Positions 33,668-41,107 of a stretch of DNA of 64,000 nt are shown here, one piece after another (the first letter of the stretch is position 1; every line of letters begins with the position of its first letter). Source of the stretch: Chloroflexota bacterium. Its GTDB lineage: Bacteria; Chloroflexota; Anaerolineae; Anaerolineales; Villigracilaceae. The translations under genes were made by a program, and so were the position numbers. The stretch covers positions 1-64,000 of the forward strand of contig JAKOVF010000440.1 of the NCBI GenBank assembly GCA_029782225.1. Reading direction: 5' to 3'. The notes beneath the pieces were generated by a model that saw only the letters and a list, made by a program, of their open reading frames with translations, was not told the DNA's origin and made no database searches.

Positions 33668-34573
33668 ATGTCTCGTATCACTCTCTTCTCCGCGCCTAAA
33701 CCCTTCACCGATCCACATATCGCGATGATTCAGCGCAACGCGATCAAATCTTGGACTCTGCTTTCTGACGTTGAGATCATTTTGCTGGGTGAAGAGGCAG
33801 GCTTAGCCACAGCCGCGCAAGAACTAGGTGTGAAGCACATCCCCAATGTGAAGTGCAATGCGAATGGCATACCTCTGATTTCGTCTATGTTTCAACTCGC
33901 GCGGGAAAACAGCCAAAGTGATTTGCTCTGCATCATCAACGCGGACATGATCCTCATGCCCGATTTCGTTGAAGCGGCGCGCAGGGCACGCATTTTGCGT
34001 GACGATTTTGTCTTATTAAGCCAGCGTTGGGACTTGGATGTCACTCATCCCATTGAATTCACCGAAGGCTGGGAAAGTCATCTACGGTCTGTGGTCAATG
34101 GTCAGGGGCAGCTCCACCGTCCCGCGGGAAGCGATTTTTTCCTCTTCCCCAGGTCCTGCTATACGGATATTCCTAATTTCACCATTGGCCGCGCGGGCTG
34201 GGACAACTGGATGATCTACAAAGCGCGCAAGGAAAAGTGGCCTGTGATTGACTGTACGCCATCCGTCATGATCATTCATCAGAGCCACGATTACAGTCAT
34301 CTCCCTGGCGGAAAGTCCCATTATGATCATCCTGAGACAAATGAGAACATCCGCCTCGCAGGCGGACAGGTGAACATTCGTTACACGATCCTGGACGCAA
34401 CTCATCAACTGGTCAATGGAAAACTTACCCGCCCAAAGATGACGTCCCTGCGCTTTATGCGCAAATTGGAATTGTTCCTGCGCACCATCTTTTTCTTTTT
34501 GCCAGAGAGCACCATTGAAAACATTGCGCGACCGAAACGATGGCAAAAGCGATTCAAGAAGCTGTTCAAATAA
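33668..34573 (+). CDS. Glycosyltransferase-like protein (GT-A type)
   Basis: RITLFSAPKPFTDPHIAMIQ opens the protein, then DLLCIINADMILMPDFVEAA has an N-A-D acidic motif in the position of the metal-binding D-x-D of GT-A enzymes. Downstream GWDNWMIYKARKEKWPVIDC resembles the E/D-D-x-x catalytic helix of GT2 relatives. The C-terminal 40 residues are basic with a short hydrophobic piece (LFLRTIFFFLP), so membrane contact is likely. The 301-residue length fits. The N-terminal donor-binding pattern is not the classic GT2 one, so the family is less certain than the fold. The gap before it has only a degenerate inverted repeat (GTGAGTCTC...GAGACGCTTCAC). Confidence 0.65.
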   Translation: MSRITLFSAPKPFTDPHIAMIQRNAIKSWTLLSDVEIILLGEEAGLATAAQELGVKHIPNVKCNANGIPLISSMFQLARENSQSDLLCIINADMILMPDFVEAARRARILRDDFVLLSQRWDLDVTHPIEFTEGWESHLRSVVNGQGQLHRPAGSDFFLFPRSCYTDIPNFTIGRAGWDNWMIYKARKEKWPVIDCTPSVMIIHQSHDYSHLPGGKSHYDHPETNENIRLAGGQVNIRYTILDATHQLVNGKLTRPKMTSLRFMRKLELFLRTIFFFLPESTIENIARPKRWQKRFKKLFK

Positions 34574-34581
34574 ACAGTGAG

Positions 34582-34713
34582 CCGGTGGTCGAGTAGCCTG
34601 AGTGCTTTTAGAAGGCGTATCGTGACCACACGTTTGATGGAAATCCTAAGTTCCTAAATAAATGGTGGTTTCGATATGGGTCTCTCTGTCGTTCGACCCT
34701 ACTCAACCACCGG
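34582..34713. repeat. Paired CCGGTGGTCGAGTAG repeats in inverted orientation
   Basis: CCGGTGGTCGAGTAG at 34582-34596 and CTACTCAACCACCGG at 34699-34713 are inverted, and each belongs to a unit of about 48 bases that ends with a matching GTGACCAC or GGTGGTTTCGATA on the inside. One further unit lies at 37266-37315. This repeat type (GGTGGTTGAGTAG...CGTATCGAAACCACC) is dispersed in many genomes. Two units head to head fill the gap before the next gene. Confidence 0.75.
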
Positions 34714-34727
34714 AGTAAGATAGGTAC

Positions 34728-35681
34728 ATGCGCAAAGGCCAAAACCCCGCCAAATTCGTCAAAGATGTGGCCCGCCCTCAGCGGATCACTGCCGCGCTGC
34801 TCAATTACATCCCCTTTCTGAGCGGATTCTATGCCGAGACGCTGGATGTTTTGAAAGTCTGCATGGAATCCATGAGAAAAGATGCAGGTTTGCCCTTCGA
34901 TTTAATGGTCTTTGACAACGGTTCCTGCGCCGAAGTGCGCGACTTCCTCGTGAAAGAAAAAGAAGAGGGGCGGATCCAATATTTGATCCTGGCCGAGAAG
35001 AACATGGGCAAAGGCGGCGCATGGAATGTGATGCTGGCGGGCGCACCGGGCCAGATCATTGCTTACACCGACAGCGATGTTTTGTTTTCGCCTACCTGGC
35101 TTTCACGTTCCGTGGATATTCTCGAGACCTTCCCGAACGTTGGCATGGTGACAGCGCGTCCCTTCCGCACGCCGCCTGAGTTTTACGAGGGGACATTGAA
35201 ATGGGCGCGGGAAAATGCGACTCTGGAAGAAGGGCAATTTATCCCCTGGGAAACCTTCCTTGAATTCAATCTCTCGCTCGGTCAGACCGAGGAAGAGAAT
35301 ACAAAAGTCTATGCAGAGACTAGAGATTGGAGAATAGTTTATAAGGGTGTGACTGCGATGGCTGGCGCATCGCACTGGCAGTTCACCGCCTACAAATCCA
35401 CGCTCCAGCATTTCCTGCCCTTTGACATGGACAAGCCCATGGGACAGGTCCGTCAGTTGGACAAACGCATGAATGACGCGGGCCTCCTGCGGCTGATGGT
35501 CTCTGACCCGCTGGCGATGAATATGTCCAATACGCTGGGGTATTTGCGCGGCGAGTTAGGGAAGGGACGAGTAACGAGTAAGAAGAAAGTAAGCTTTGGC
35601 AAGCGCGTGTTAGAAGTTGGATTCGTCAAGAAGGCGTTGCTGGCGATTTATAACAAGATTTTTGGCTGGTATTATTCTTAG
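34728..35681 (+). CDS. Glycosyltransferase family 2
   Basis: TAALLNYIPFLSGFYAETLD is followed by LMVFDNGSCAEVRDFL, the D-N-G-S motif for nucleotide binding, NMGKGGAWNVMLAGA, and QIIAYTDSDVLFSPTWL with the D-S-D metal site: a full GT2 donor half. The C-terminal half is unusual. Residues about 196-206 are encoded by GCAGAGACTAGAGATTGGAG, matching intergenic repeat strings elsewhere in this window, and residues near 280-286 by GACGAGTAACGAGTAAGAAG, another such string. Both stay in frame, so the gene looks intact but repeat-invaded. The protein has 317 residues. Confidence 0.82.
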   Translation: MRKGQNPAKFVKDVARPQRITAALLNYIPFLSGFYAETLDVLKVCMESMRKDAGLPFDLMVFDNGSCAEVRDFLVKEKEEGRIQYLILAEKNMGKGGAWNVMLAGAPGQIIAYTDSDVLFSPTWLSRSVDILETFPNVGMVTARPFRTPPEFYEGTLKWARENATLEEGQFIPWETFLEFNLSLGQTEEENTKVYAETRDWRIVYKGVTAMAGASHWQFTAYKSTLQHFLPFDMDKPMGQVRQLDKRMNDAGLLRLMVSDPLAMNMSNTLGYLRGELGKGRVTSKKKVSFGKRVLEVGFVKKALLAIYNKIFGWYYS

Positions 35682-35718
35682 CTGTTACATGGGGCGCTTC
35701 AGCGTCCTTCGTAAAAGT

Positions 35719-35740
35719 AGCCCGATGGATTACCGTCGGG
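35719..35740. terminator. Hairpin GCCCGA...TCGGGC after a GT2 gene
   Basis: GCCCGA and TCGGGC form a six-base stem with a ten-base loop in the gap between two glycosyltransferase genes, preceded by a small GGCGCTTCAGCGTCC palindrome. No T run follows, so a true rho-independent terminator is doubtful; it may be another dispersed repeat. The rest of the 132-base gap shows no promoter. Confidence 0.4.
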
Positions 35741-35813
35741 CGGTTTGAAAGCGAGAGAGATACCCTCGAACTAGAACCAGCACAAAGTCCAGAAAGAAGC
35801 GAACTGCATTTCA

Positions 35814-37259
35814 GTGTCCAAAAAAATTTTCATCTCCGCCGACCACGGCACGGCAATCATCTACTTCCTGCAAAGCGATGTTGTCCCGACGCTGCTCGAT
35901 GCGGGCGTAGAAATTGTCATCCTCACCGACGACGAAACCAAAGATCGCATTGCCCAGCGCTTTGCCCGGCCAGGTCTCACCTTCGAAGGCTTGCGGCTGA
36001 CGGAAGCAAACAAATACGCCAATACCTATCGTCCTCGTATACAATGGCTGCTGACCTACCTGCGGCGCGTCGGCGGCTCGTGGCGCATCAACACCGAAGC
36101 CATGGACAGCCACATCTGGGAAGTCTGGGTCGAGAACGGCTGGAAGTTCCGTCTGGGGATCTGGATTCCCGCGGCCCTCGCGATCCTCGTTTTGCGGACA
36201 TTTTCCTTCTCCCGAAATTTCTTGGTGCGGACGCAGAACCGCTTCATTCCCCGCCCGAACCTGTACGCCGATTTATTTGCATCGCACAGGCCTGACCTTG
36301 TCATCGCTTCGACGGCAGGCTGGCGGTTGGACCGTTACCTGCTACGCGAGGCGGGTCTGCATCGTGTGCCGACCATGGTTGCCATCGTCGGCTGGGACAA
36401 CCCGTCCAGTTACGCCATCCGCGGCGCGCCAATGGACTATGCCACCTGCTGGTCGCAGCTTCAAAAAGACGAACTGGTCTACGGCTCTGATTGGAAGCCT
36501 GAGCGCGTGCATATCGGCGGCATTCCGTCGTATGATGGTTACTTCAGAAAAGAATGGCAGCTACCAAAAGAAGACTATTTCAAACTGCATAACCTTGACC
36601 CCAATCGCAAGTTGATCTCGTACGCATGTTCCTTTGTCCATTTTGCGCCAAACTATCCTAACGTGGAAGCTCTGGCGAAACTGGTTTCATCTGGCGCATT
36701 GGTGGAATCTTCACAATTATTGATCCGCCTGCATCCCAGCCATTTTCAGGATAAACCGAAGATCTTTGCCGACGAACGCGAGCGCATATTCGCGCTCGAG
36801 AAGCAATATCCCAATGTGCATGTGGTCAAACCCGTTGCGCTCGGCGGCTCACTCGGCTACTATGGTGGCGAAGACATGGATGAAAAATCGTCCATGATGG
36901 CGCACTCGGATGTGCTGGTGACAGTCTATTCGACGATGGTCGTTGAGACCGCTGTCCACGATACACCAATTGTCGCGGCCGTGATCGATGTCCCTGGTGG
37001 GTGGAACAAACCGAAGAAATATTCGCTCTCGCTGAAGAAGATCGGCAACTGGCCCACGCACAAACGTTTCCGCGATGCGAAAGCGGGACGCGTGGCGAGC
37101 AATGCGAAGGAACTCTGTGAGGTGCTCAACCTCTATCTTAGGAATCCCTCGCTCGACGCGGCGGAACGCAGAAAGTTCATCGAAGATGAGATCACCTTTA
37201 CCGATGCGACCTCCGGCAAACGAACGGCCGGGTACATTTTGAAGATATTAAATTCCTGA
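35814..37259 (+). CDS. Glycosyltransferase/CDP-glycerol transferase-like protein (GT-B type)
   Basis: The C-terminal lobe has MAHSDVLVTVYSTMVVETAV followed by HDTPIVAA and the loop LLIRLHPSHF; this T-x-Y-S-T-x-x-x-E-T-x-x-x-x-x-P arrangement with an H-P loop is shared by capsule-synthesis and CDP-glycerol glycerophosphotransferase-like proteins. The N-terminal half (KIFISADHGTAIIYFL) forms the other lobe. A hydrophobic piece at about 121-134 (IWIPAALAILVLRTF) may touch the membrane. The start is GTG 35814, preceded by AGAAAGAAGCG; no closer ATG in frame fits. The protein has 481 residues. Substrate is unknown. Confidence 0.65.
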   Translation: MSKKIFISADHGTAIIYFLQSDVVPTLLDAGVEIVILTDDETKDRIAQRFARPGLTFEGLRLTEANKYANTYRPRIQWLLTYLRRVGGSWRINTEAMDSHIWEVWVENGWKFRLGIWIPAALAILVLRTFSFSRNFLVRTQNRFIPRPNLYADLFASHRPDLVIASTAGWRLDRYLLREAGLHRVPTMVAIVGWDNPSSYAIRGAPMDYATCWSQLQKDELVYGSDWKPERVHIGGIPSYDGYFRKEWQLPKEDYFKLHNLDPNRKLISYACSFVHFAPNYPNVEALAKLVSSGALVESSQLLIRLHPSHFQDKPKIFADERERIFALEKQYPNVHVVKPVALGGSLGYYGGEDMDEKSSMMAHSDVLVTVYSTMVVETAVHDTPIVAAVIDVPGGWNKPKKYSLSLKKIGNWPTHKRFRDAKAGRVASNAKELCEVLNLYLRNPSLDAAERRKFIEDEITFTDATSGKRTAGYILKILNS

Positions 37260-37265
37260 AGGAAG

Positions 37266-37315
37266 CCGGTGGTTGAGTAGACAGCGGCGTACTTCCGCCG
37301 TCGTATCGAAACCAC
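37266..37315. repeat. CCGGTGGTTGAGTAG ... ATCGAAACCAC repeat, single unit
   Basis: The unit starts CCGGTGGTTGAGTAG and ends CGTATCGAAACCAC; the ends GTGGTT and AACCAC are inverted and the middle has GGCGTACTTCCGCC, also partly palindromic. It matches the two head-to-head units at 34582-34713. It lies in the gap between the GT-B protein and a lipoprotein gene. Confidence 0.75.
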
Positions 37316-37374
37316 AAAGGACCTCAAGTTGCCAAATTGTCGGCCAACATACCTATCTGACGATGTGAATATCA

Positions 37375-37968
37375 ATGAAAAGTAAATCTCCCTTGATCGT
37401 TTCTCTCATCATCACTCTGTTTCTATCGGCTTGCGGCCCTGCTCCTGAGCCAACCCTCAGCGCCAACGATGTAGCTAATACGGCCGTTGCCAACGCGTGG
37501 ATTTCGGTCACCCTCACGCAGGCCGCACTGCCTACTGCCACCGCCACATTGACGCCTCTTCCTCCAACTCCGACGTGGACACCGCTGCCCACCATGACGC
37601 TGATCCCCACCGGTGTTCCTGCCACCGCAACCCTCAGCGCAGCACAGGATCCATGTAACCAGCCGCCGCCCTCTGAGCCAAAAGGGACCATGGTCCAGGT
37701 TCAATTCATAAACAAGTCCAACGGCAGCGTTAGTCTGTCCTTCGGGATGGAGCAGGCGAATTCGCTGGGCGAATGTGGCACCTATGGTTTTTCGATAGGA
37801 CGATTTGATTCGCCGGTCGTGAACGTGATGGCGGGTTGTTATTGGGCCTATGGCTGGGTCACTGGAGATAAAACTTCCACAACGCAGACTACGAATGATT
37901 TGTGTGTTCCGGATAAGAGCCAGATCTGGCAAATTCAGATTGGGCCCGAAGTGGTCGAATTTAAGTAG
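37375..37968 (+). CDS. Putative lipoprotein with Thr/Pro-rich linker
   Basis: A signal peptide (SPLIVSLIITLFLSACG) ends in the lipobox L-S-A-C, so Cys20 is the likely lipidated residue. Residues about 55-90 form a linker of repeated T-P-x-P units (LTPLPPTPTWTPLPTMT), then a domain of about 105 residues with four cysteines (CNQPPP, ECGTYG, GCYWAYG, LCVPDK) which may form two disulfides outside the cell. No known domain was recognised. The linker style is common in Anaerolineae surface proteins. It may hold a small binding or structural domain at the envelope. Confidence 0.75.
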   Translation: MKSKSPLIVSLIITLFLSACGPAPEPTLSANDVANTAVANAWISVTLTQAALPTATATLTPLPPTPTWTPLPTMTLIPTGVPATATLSAAQDPCNQPPPSEPKGTMVQVQFINKSNGSVSLSFGMEQANSLGECGTYGFSIGRFDSPVVNVMAGCYWAYGWVTGDKTSTTQTTNDLCVPDKSQIWQIQIGPEVVEFK

Positions 37969-37984
37969 CGTTACACCAGCTGCA

Positions 37985-38437
37985 ATGATGACAAAAAAGA
38001 AAAACATGTTCCTTTTTTACTTCTCGATCACCCTGGCGATCTTCTCCAGCGCGCTCTATCACTTTACCGCCAAGAGCACGCCGTCAAACGTTAATTTCAC
38101 CGTTTCCCTGTTGGTAACGTATGCTGTTGCATTTGGTGTTGTATTGCTCACTTTCTTCTTCTTTCCCATCAGAAATGGACTGGCTGCAGAGCTGAAACAA
38201 CTCAACTGGGCCAGCATCGGACTTGCCATTGCCATCGTTGGTATCGAATTTGGTTTCCTGCTCACTTATCGTTCAGGCTGGAACCTTGGAATCGCCGCGG
38301 TGCTGGTCAATGTAGTGGCATCGCTGATTCTGGTCCCTGTGGCGATATTTCTATTCAAGGATAAGATTTCATGGATCAATATTCTGGGAATATTTGTCTG
38401 TCTCGCAGGCCTGGTCATGCTTAATTGGAAGAAGTAG
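37985..38437 (+). CDS. EamA/DMT-type small membrane protein
   Basis: Four hydrophobic segments fill about 150 residues: FLFYFSITLAIFSSALYHF, TVSLLVTYAVAFGVVLLTFF, WASIGLAIAIVGIEFGFLL, and IAAVLVNVVASLILVPVAIF, with a fifth at the end (INILGIFVCLAGLVMLN). The last part, L-x-x-x-I-F-L-F-K-D-K-I-S-W-x-N-x-x-G-I, is the typical end of an EamA repeat. One EamA unit means it would work as a dimer, like small multidrug-resistance and ArnE/F flippase subunits; export of a lipid-linked sugar is thus conceivable in this locus. Start ATG 37985 or 37988; no good Shine-Dalgarno sequence is seen before either. Confidence 0.75.
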   Translation: MMTKKKNMFLFYFSITLAIFSSALYHFTAKSTPSNVNFTVSLLVTYAVAFGVVLLTFFFFPIRNGLAAELKQLNWASIGLAIAIVGIEFGFLLTYRSGWNLGIAAVLVNVVASLILVPVAIFLFKDKISWINILGIFVCLAGLVMLNWKK

Positions 38438-38450
38438 GAGGAAGCGGGCG

Positions 38451-38852
38451 ATGGAAAAAAACTCTTTAAAGACGCTCATTCCAATTTCTGTTCTACTGAT
38501 TTTTGTTGTAGCTGGATGTGCTTCCGCTAATAAAACAAAGGGACAATTGAGCGACCACTATAAGGAGTACAAGGATTACGAGAGCCTTGTTGCGCTTGTG
38601 CCGTATTTGAATTACCCATTGACACGCTCTAATGTGGAGGATTTGTTGGGTGAACCTGCCTACTGTCCGAGCGCCACTGACTGCTACTATACGACAGATA
38701 AGTCTGTAGTTGTTCTTTGCCGCGACAGCGGGGAAGCACCTTGTAAAGATTCTCCCCTGACATTGATCATTGGCTACGTTCTGGCTGAGAAGAATAAGGT
38801 GTCACCTCAGGATAATCTGGGGGGCTTTGTACTTGCTCCCATTGACAATTAA
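38451..38852 (+). CDS. Small lipoprotein of unknown function
   Basis: A hydrophobic signal (LIPISVLLIFVVAGCAS) ends in the lipobox V-A-G-C at Cys23. The mature part of about 112 residues includes NYPLTRSNVEDLLGEPAYC, which resembles the T-x-x-x-V-x-x-L-L-G-x-P motif of SmpA/BamE-like small lipoproteins, followed by cysteine pairs at CPSATDC and CRDSGEAPC. A strong Shine-Dalgarno sequence AGGAGG lies nine bases before ATG 38451, so a longer reading from 38394 was rejected. It follows the EamA-like gene by 13 bases. Confidence 0.75.
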   Translation: MEKNSLKTLIPISVLLIFVVAGCASANKTKGQLSDHYKEYKDYESLVALVPYLNYPLTRSNVEDLLGEPAYCPSATDCYYTTDKSVVVLCRDSGEAPCKDSPLTLIIGYVLAEKNKVSPQDNLGGFVLAPIDN

Positions 38853-38894
38853 TTACGCTGCTTGACTTAGTCTGATCTTCGGAGACCCAACATA

Positions 38895-39920
38895 ATGCTT
38901 TCTCGTCTCAAATCCGCAGCCCGCATTCTCCTCAAGGGCGATCCTAAAAAGAAAAAACGCAATCCCATCCCTCACATCACAGCGGATGAAGTCACCGAGG
39001 TCAAGCAGTTCTTCCCGCGTGACAAATTCTTCATCTTCGGTCACGCACGTTCAGGGACGACGCTGCTCATGCGCCTCGTCCGCCTGCATCCCGAAGTCCA
39101 TTGCAACTATCAGGCGCACTTCTTTACGCGCCAGCCATTGCTGAAGTCGCTGGTGGATACGCCAGAAGCAGAAGAGTGGCTGACGCGCAAATCCAACCGC
39201 TGGAATCAGGGACGTGATCTGTCGCCCCTCGTCCTGCGCGCCGCCGCAGATATCATCCTGGAACGCGATGCAGCCAGAGAAGGCAAACGCATCGTCGGTG
39301 ACAAAAGCCCCTCGTCTACGATCCATGGTCAGGCCGTGCGCGATCTGCACTCGGTCTATCCGGATGCGAAACTTGTTTACATCATCCGCGATGGACGTGA
39401 TGTATTGATCTCTGAACGCTTCCGCAATTTTGTAGAGGAATCCAAATTCCTGACTGCCGAAGATAAACGTATCGTCACGGACCTTCGGGCAGATCCCGCT
39501 TCATTTACAGATGGCCATCGCTCGATCTTTACGGAGACTGTCATCCGCCGAGTGGCAAAAGGCTGGGTAACTGACCTGCAGGAAACCGAAGATGAAGGCC
39601 GCAGATTGTTTGGCGAGAATTACTTTCGTATTCGATATGAGGATTTGCTTGCACATTCCTTCGACGAGATGGAGAGACTCTGGGCCTTCCTCGGTGTCAA
39701 AGCCGAAAAATCGCTGGAAAAGACAATTGTCCAAGAGATGTCTTCAAACCCTGACGAAGAATGGCAGGCGAAACGCAACGAAGACATTGCATCCTTCCTG
39801 CCGAAGGGTCACGCCGGCAACTGGCAGAGACTCTTTACCGCGCGCGACAAAGTCTTGTTCAAAGAAGTCGCAGGTGAGATGCTGGTCAAGTGGGGGTACG
39901 AAAAGGATTTGAATTGGTGA
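38895..39920 (+). CDS. Sulfotransferase
   Basis: KFFIFGHARSGTTLLMRLVR is the 5'-phosphosulfate loop (G-x-x-R-S-G-T-T-L-L) of PAPS-dependent sulfotransferases, and LVYIIRDGRDVLISE is the 3'-phosphate-binding segment with the R-D-G-R-D motif and a following serine. YFRIRYEDLLAHSFDEMERL fits the E-D-L helix. The 341-residue length is normal. The enzyme would place sulfate on a sugar hydroxyl or amine, at the cytosolic stage of glycan assembly. PAPS could come from the fused Sat-CysC enzyme encoded at 42933. Two more sulfotransferases are in the window. Confidence 0.87.
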   Translation: MLSRLKSAARILLKGDPKKKKRNPIPHITADEVTEVKQFFPRDKFFIFGHARSGTTLLMRLVRLHPEVHCNYQAHFFTRQPLLKSLVDTPEAEEWLTRKSNRWNQGRDLSPLVLRAAADIILERDAAREGKRIVGDKSPSSTIHGQAVRDLHSVYPDAKLVYIIRDGRDVLISERFRNFVEESKFLTAEDKRIVTDLRADPASFTDGHRSIFTETVIRRVAKGWVTDLQETEDEGRRLFGENYFRIRYEDLLAHSFDEMERLWAFLGVKAEKSLEKTIVQEMSSNPDEEWQAKRNEDIASFLPKGHAGNWQRLFTARDKVLFKEVAGEMLVKWGYEKDLNW

Positions 39921-39926
39921 AATTCT

Positions 39927-40005
39927 GTAACCACAAAGGGCGCTACGGTCACGAAGGGTTCTAGCCAAAAGTCTCCCCTTCGAGTCCTTTGTGCCCCTCG
40001 TGGTT
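39927..40005. repeat. TAACCACAAAGG ... CCTTTGTG ... GTGGTTA repeat
   Basis: The ends TAACCAC and GTGGTTA are inverted; inside, ACAAAGG pairs with CCTTTGT and CGAAGGG with CCCTTCG. The 79-base element fills the gap between the sulfotransferase and the oxidoreductase genes and ends six bases before the Shine-Dalgarno-like AAGGTGA. A relative with GAGTCACGGAGA arms lies at 49332-49396. Confidence 0.75.
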
Positions 40006-40019
40006 AGAAAAGGTGAATT

Positions 40020-41051
40020 ATGAAGTTCCTCATCGCCGGCCTCGGCTCCATTGGACGACGCCACATGCGCAACCTGATCGCGCTCGGCGAAAAGGACCTT
40101 GTCCTTCTGCGCACACGCAAAACGACGCTGCCTGAAAATGAGCTTGATCCGTTTCCACAGGAAACGGATTTGCAAGTCGCGCTGAAAAAGCATAAGCCCG
40201 ATGCGGTCATCGTGGCGAATCCCACATCAATGCATCTTGATGTCGCCATTCCCTCGGCTGAAGCTGGATGTGCCATCCTGCTTGAGAAACCAATCTCTGA
40301 TTCCCTGGAAAGACTGGACCAACTCGAAGCCGCTATCAAGAAAAGTGGATCAAAAGTTCTGGTTGCCTTCCAGTTTCGCTTTCATCCCGGGCTTATGCAT
40401 GCAAGGCAATTGCTTTCCGATGGTGAGATTGGGCGCATCATCTCTGCGCATGTTCATTTTGGAGAGTATCTCCCCGCATGGCATCCCTGGGAGGATTATC
40501 GCAAAGGTTACGCGGCTCGCGCGGATATGGGCGGCGGTGTGGTGCGGACGCAATGTCACTCGCTCGATTATCTTCCCTGGTTGATAGGGAAAGTTGAATC
40601 CGCCTGGGGATTAACTGCCAGGTTAAGCGACCTTGAAGTAGATGTGGAAGATACGGCCAAGATCGGTCTGCGTTTCGAGAGTGGCGCGTTAGGAAGCTTG
40701 CATTTGGATTATAACCAGCAGCCGCCTGAACATTACTTTACGATCATCGGCACAAAAGGCACGATCAAGTGGAATCTCAGCGATGGGGCGGCGCGTATTT
40801 ACAGGGCGTCCGCGGAGTCGCTGGATATATCTTCTGGCGCGGGGATCAAGGCTGGCGGGGCATGGGAAACCTACCCAATCCCCGAAAGTTGGGAGCGCAA
40901 CGTCATGTTTCTGGAGCAGATGAGACATTTTGTTGGCGTAGTGCGTGGAGAAGCGGAACCATCCTGTACCCTGGAAGATGGGATTCAGGTGATGAAATTG
41001 ATCTCTGCAGTGCATGAATCGCAGAAGGCCGGCAGGTTGATTCAGTTATAA
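40020..41051 (+). CDS. Gfo/Idh/MocA-family sugar oxidoreductase
   Basis: KFLIAGLGSIGRRHMRNLIA is the NAD-binding G-x-G-x-x-G loop, VIVANPTSMHLDVAIPSAEAG matches strand 4 with N-P-T-x-x-H, and ILLEKPISDSLE is the E-K-P signature that places a catalytic lysine next to nicotinamide. The C-terminal half (AHVHFGEYLPAWHPWEDYR) has the substrate pocket tryptophan-histidine region. At 343 residues the length is usual. In sugar loci such enzymes oxidise a hydroxyl of a nucleotide sugar (WlbA type) or act in sialic-acid type metabolism. AAGGTGA precedes the start by six bases. Confidence 0.88.
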   Translation: MKFLIAGLGSIGRRHMRNLIALGEKDLVLLRTRKTTLPENELDPFPQETDLQVALKKHKPDAVIVANPTSMHLDVAIPSAEAGCAILLEKPISDSLERLDQLEAAIKKSGSKVLVAFQFRFHPGLMHARQLLSDGEIGRIISAHVHFGEYLPAWHPWEDYRKGYAARADMGGGVVRTQCHSLDYLPWLIGKVESAWGLTARLSDLEVDVEDTAKIGLRFESGALGSLHLDYNQQPPEHYFTIIGTKGTIKWNLSDGAARIYRASAESLDISSGAGIKAGGAWETYPIPESWERNVMFLEQMRHFVGVVRGEAEPSCTLEDGIQVMKLISAVHESQKAGRLIQL

Positions 41052-41079
41052 CAAAGGTTTTGCCTGTGCAAATTAATTC

Positions 41080-41099
41080 CAGCGCCGGGAACGGCGCTG
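41080..41099. terminator. Convergent-gap hairpin CAGCGCC...GGCGCTG
   Basis: A perfect seven-base stem (CAGCGCC and GGCGCTG) with a six-base loop lies between the + strand oxidoreductase and the minus-strand membrane protein, which face each other. T/A-rich stretches flank it (AATTAATT on the left, AATTCAATTC on the right), so it could end transcription from both sides. No long T run follows the stem. Confidence 0.5.
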
Positions 41100-41107
41100 C
41101 AAGCAAT

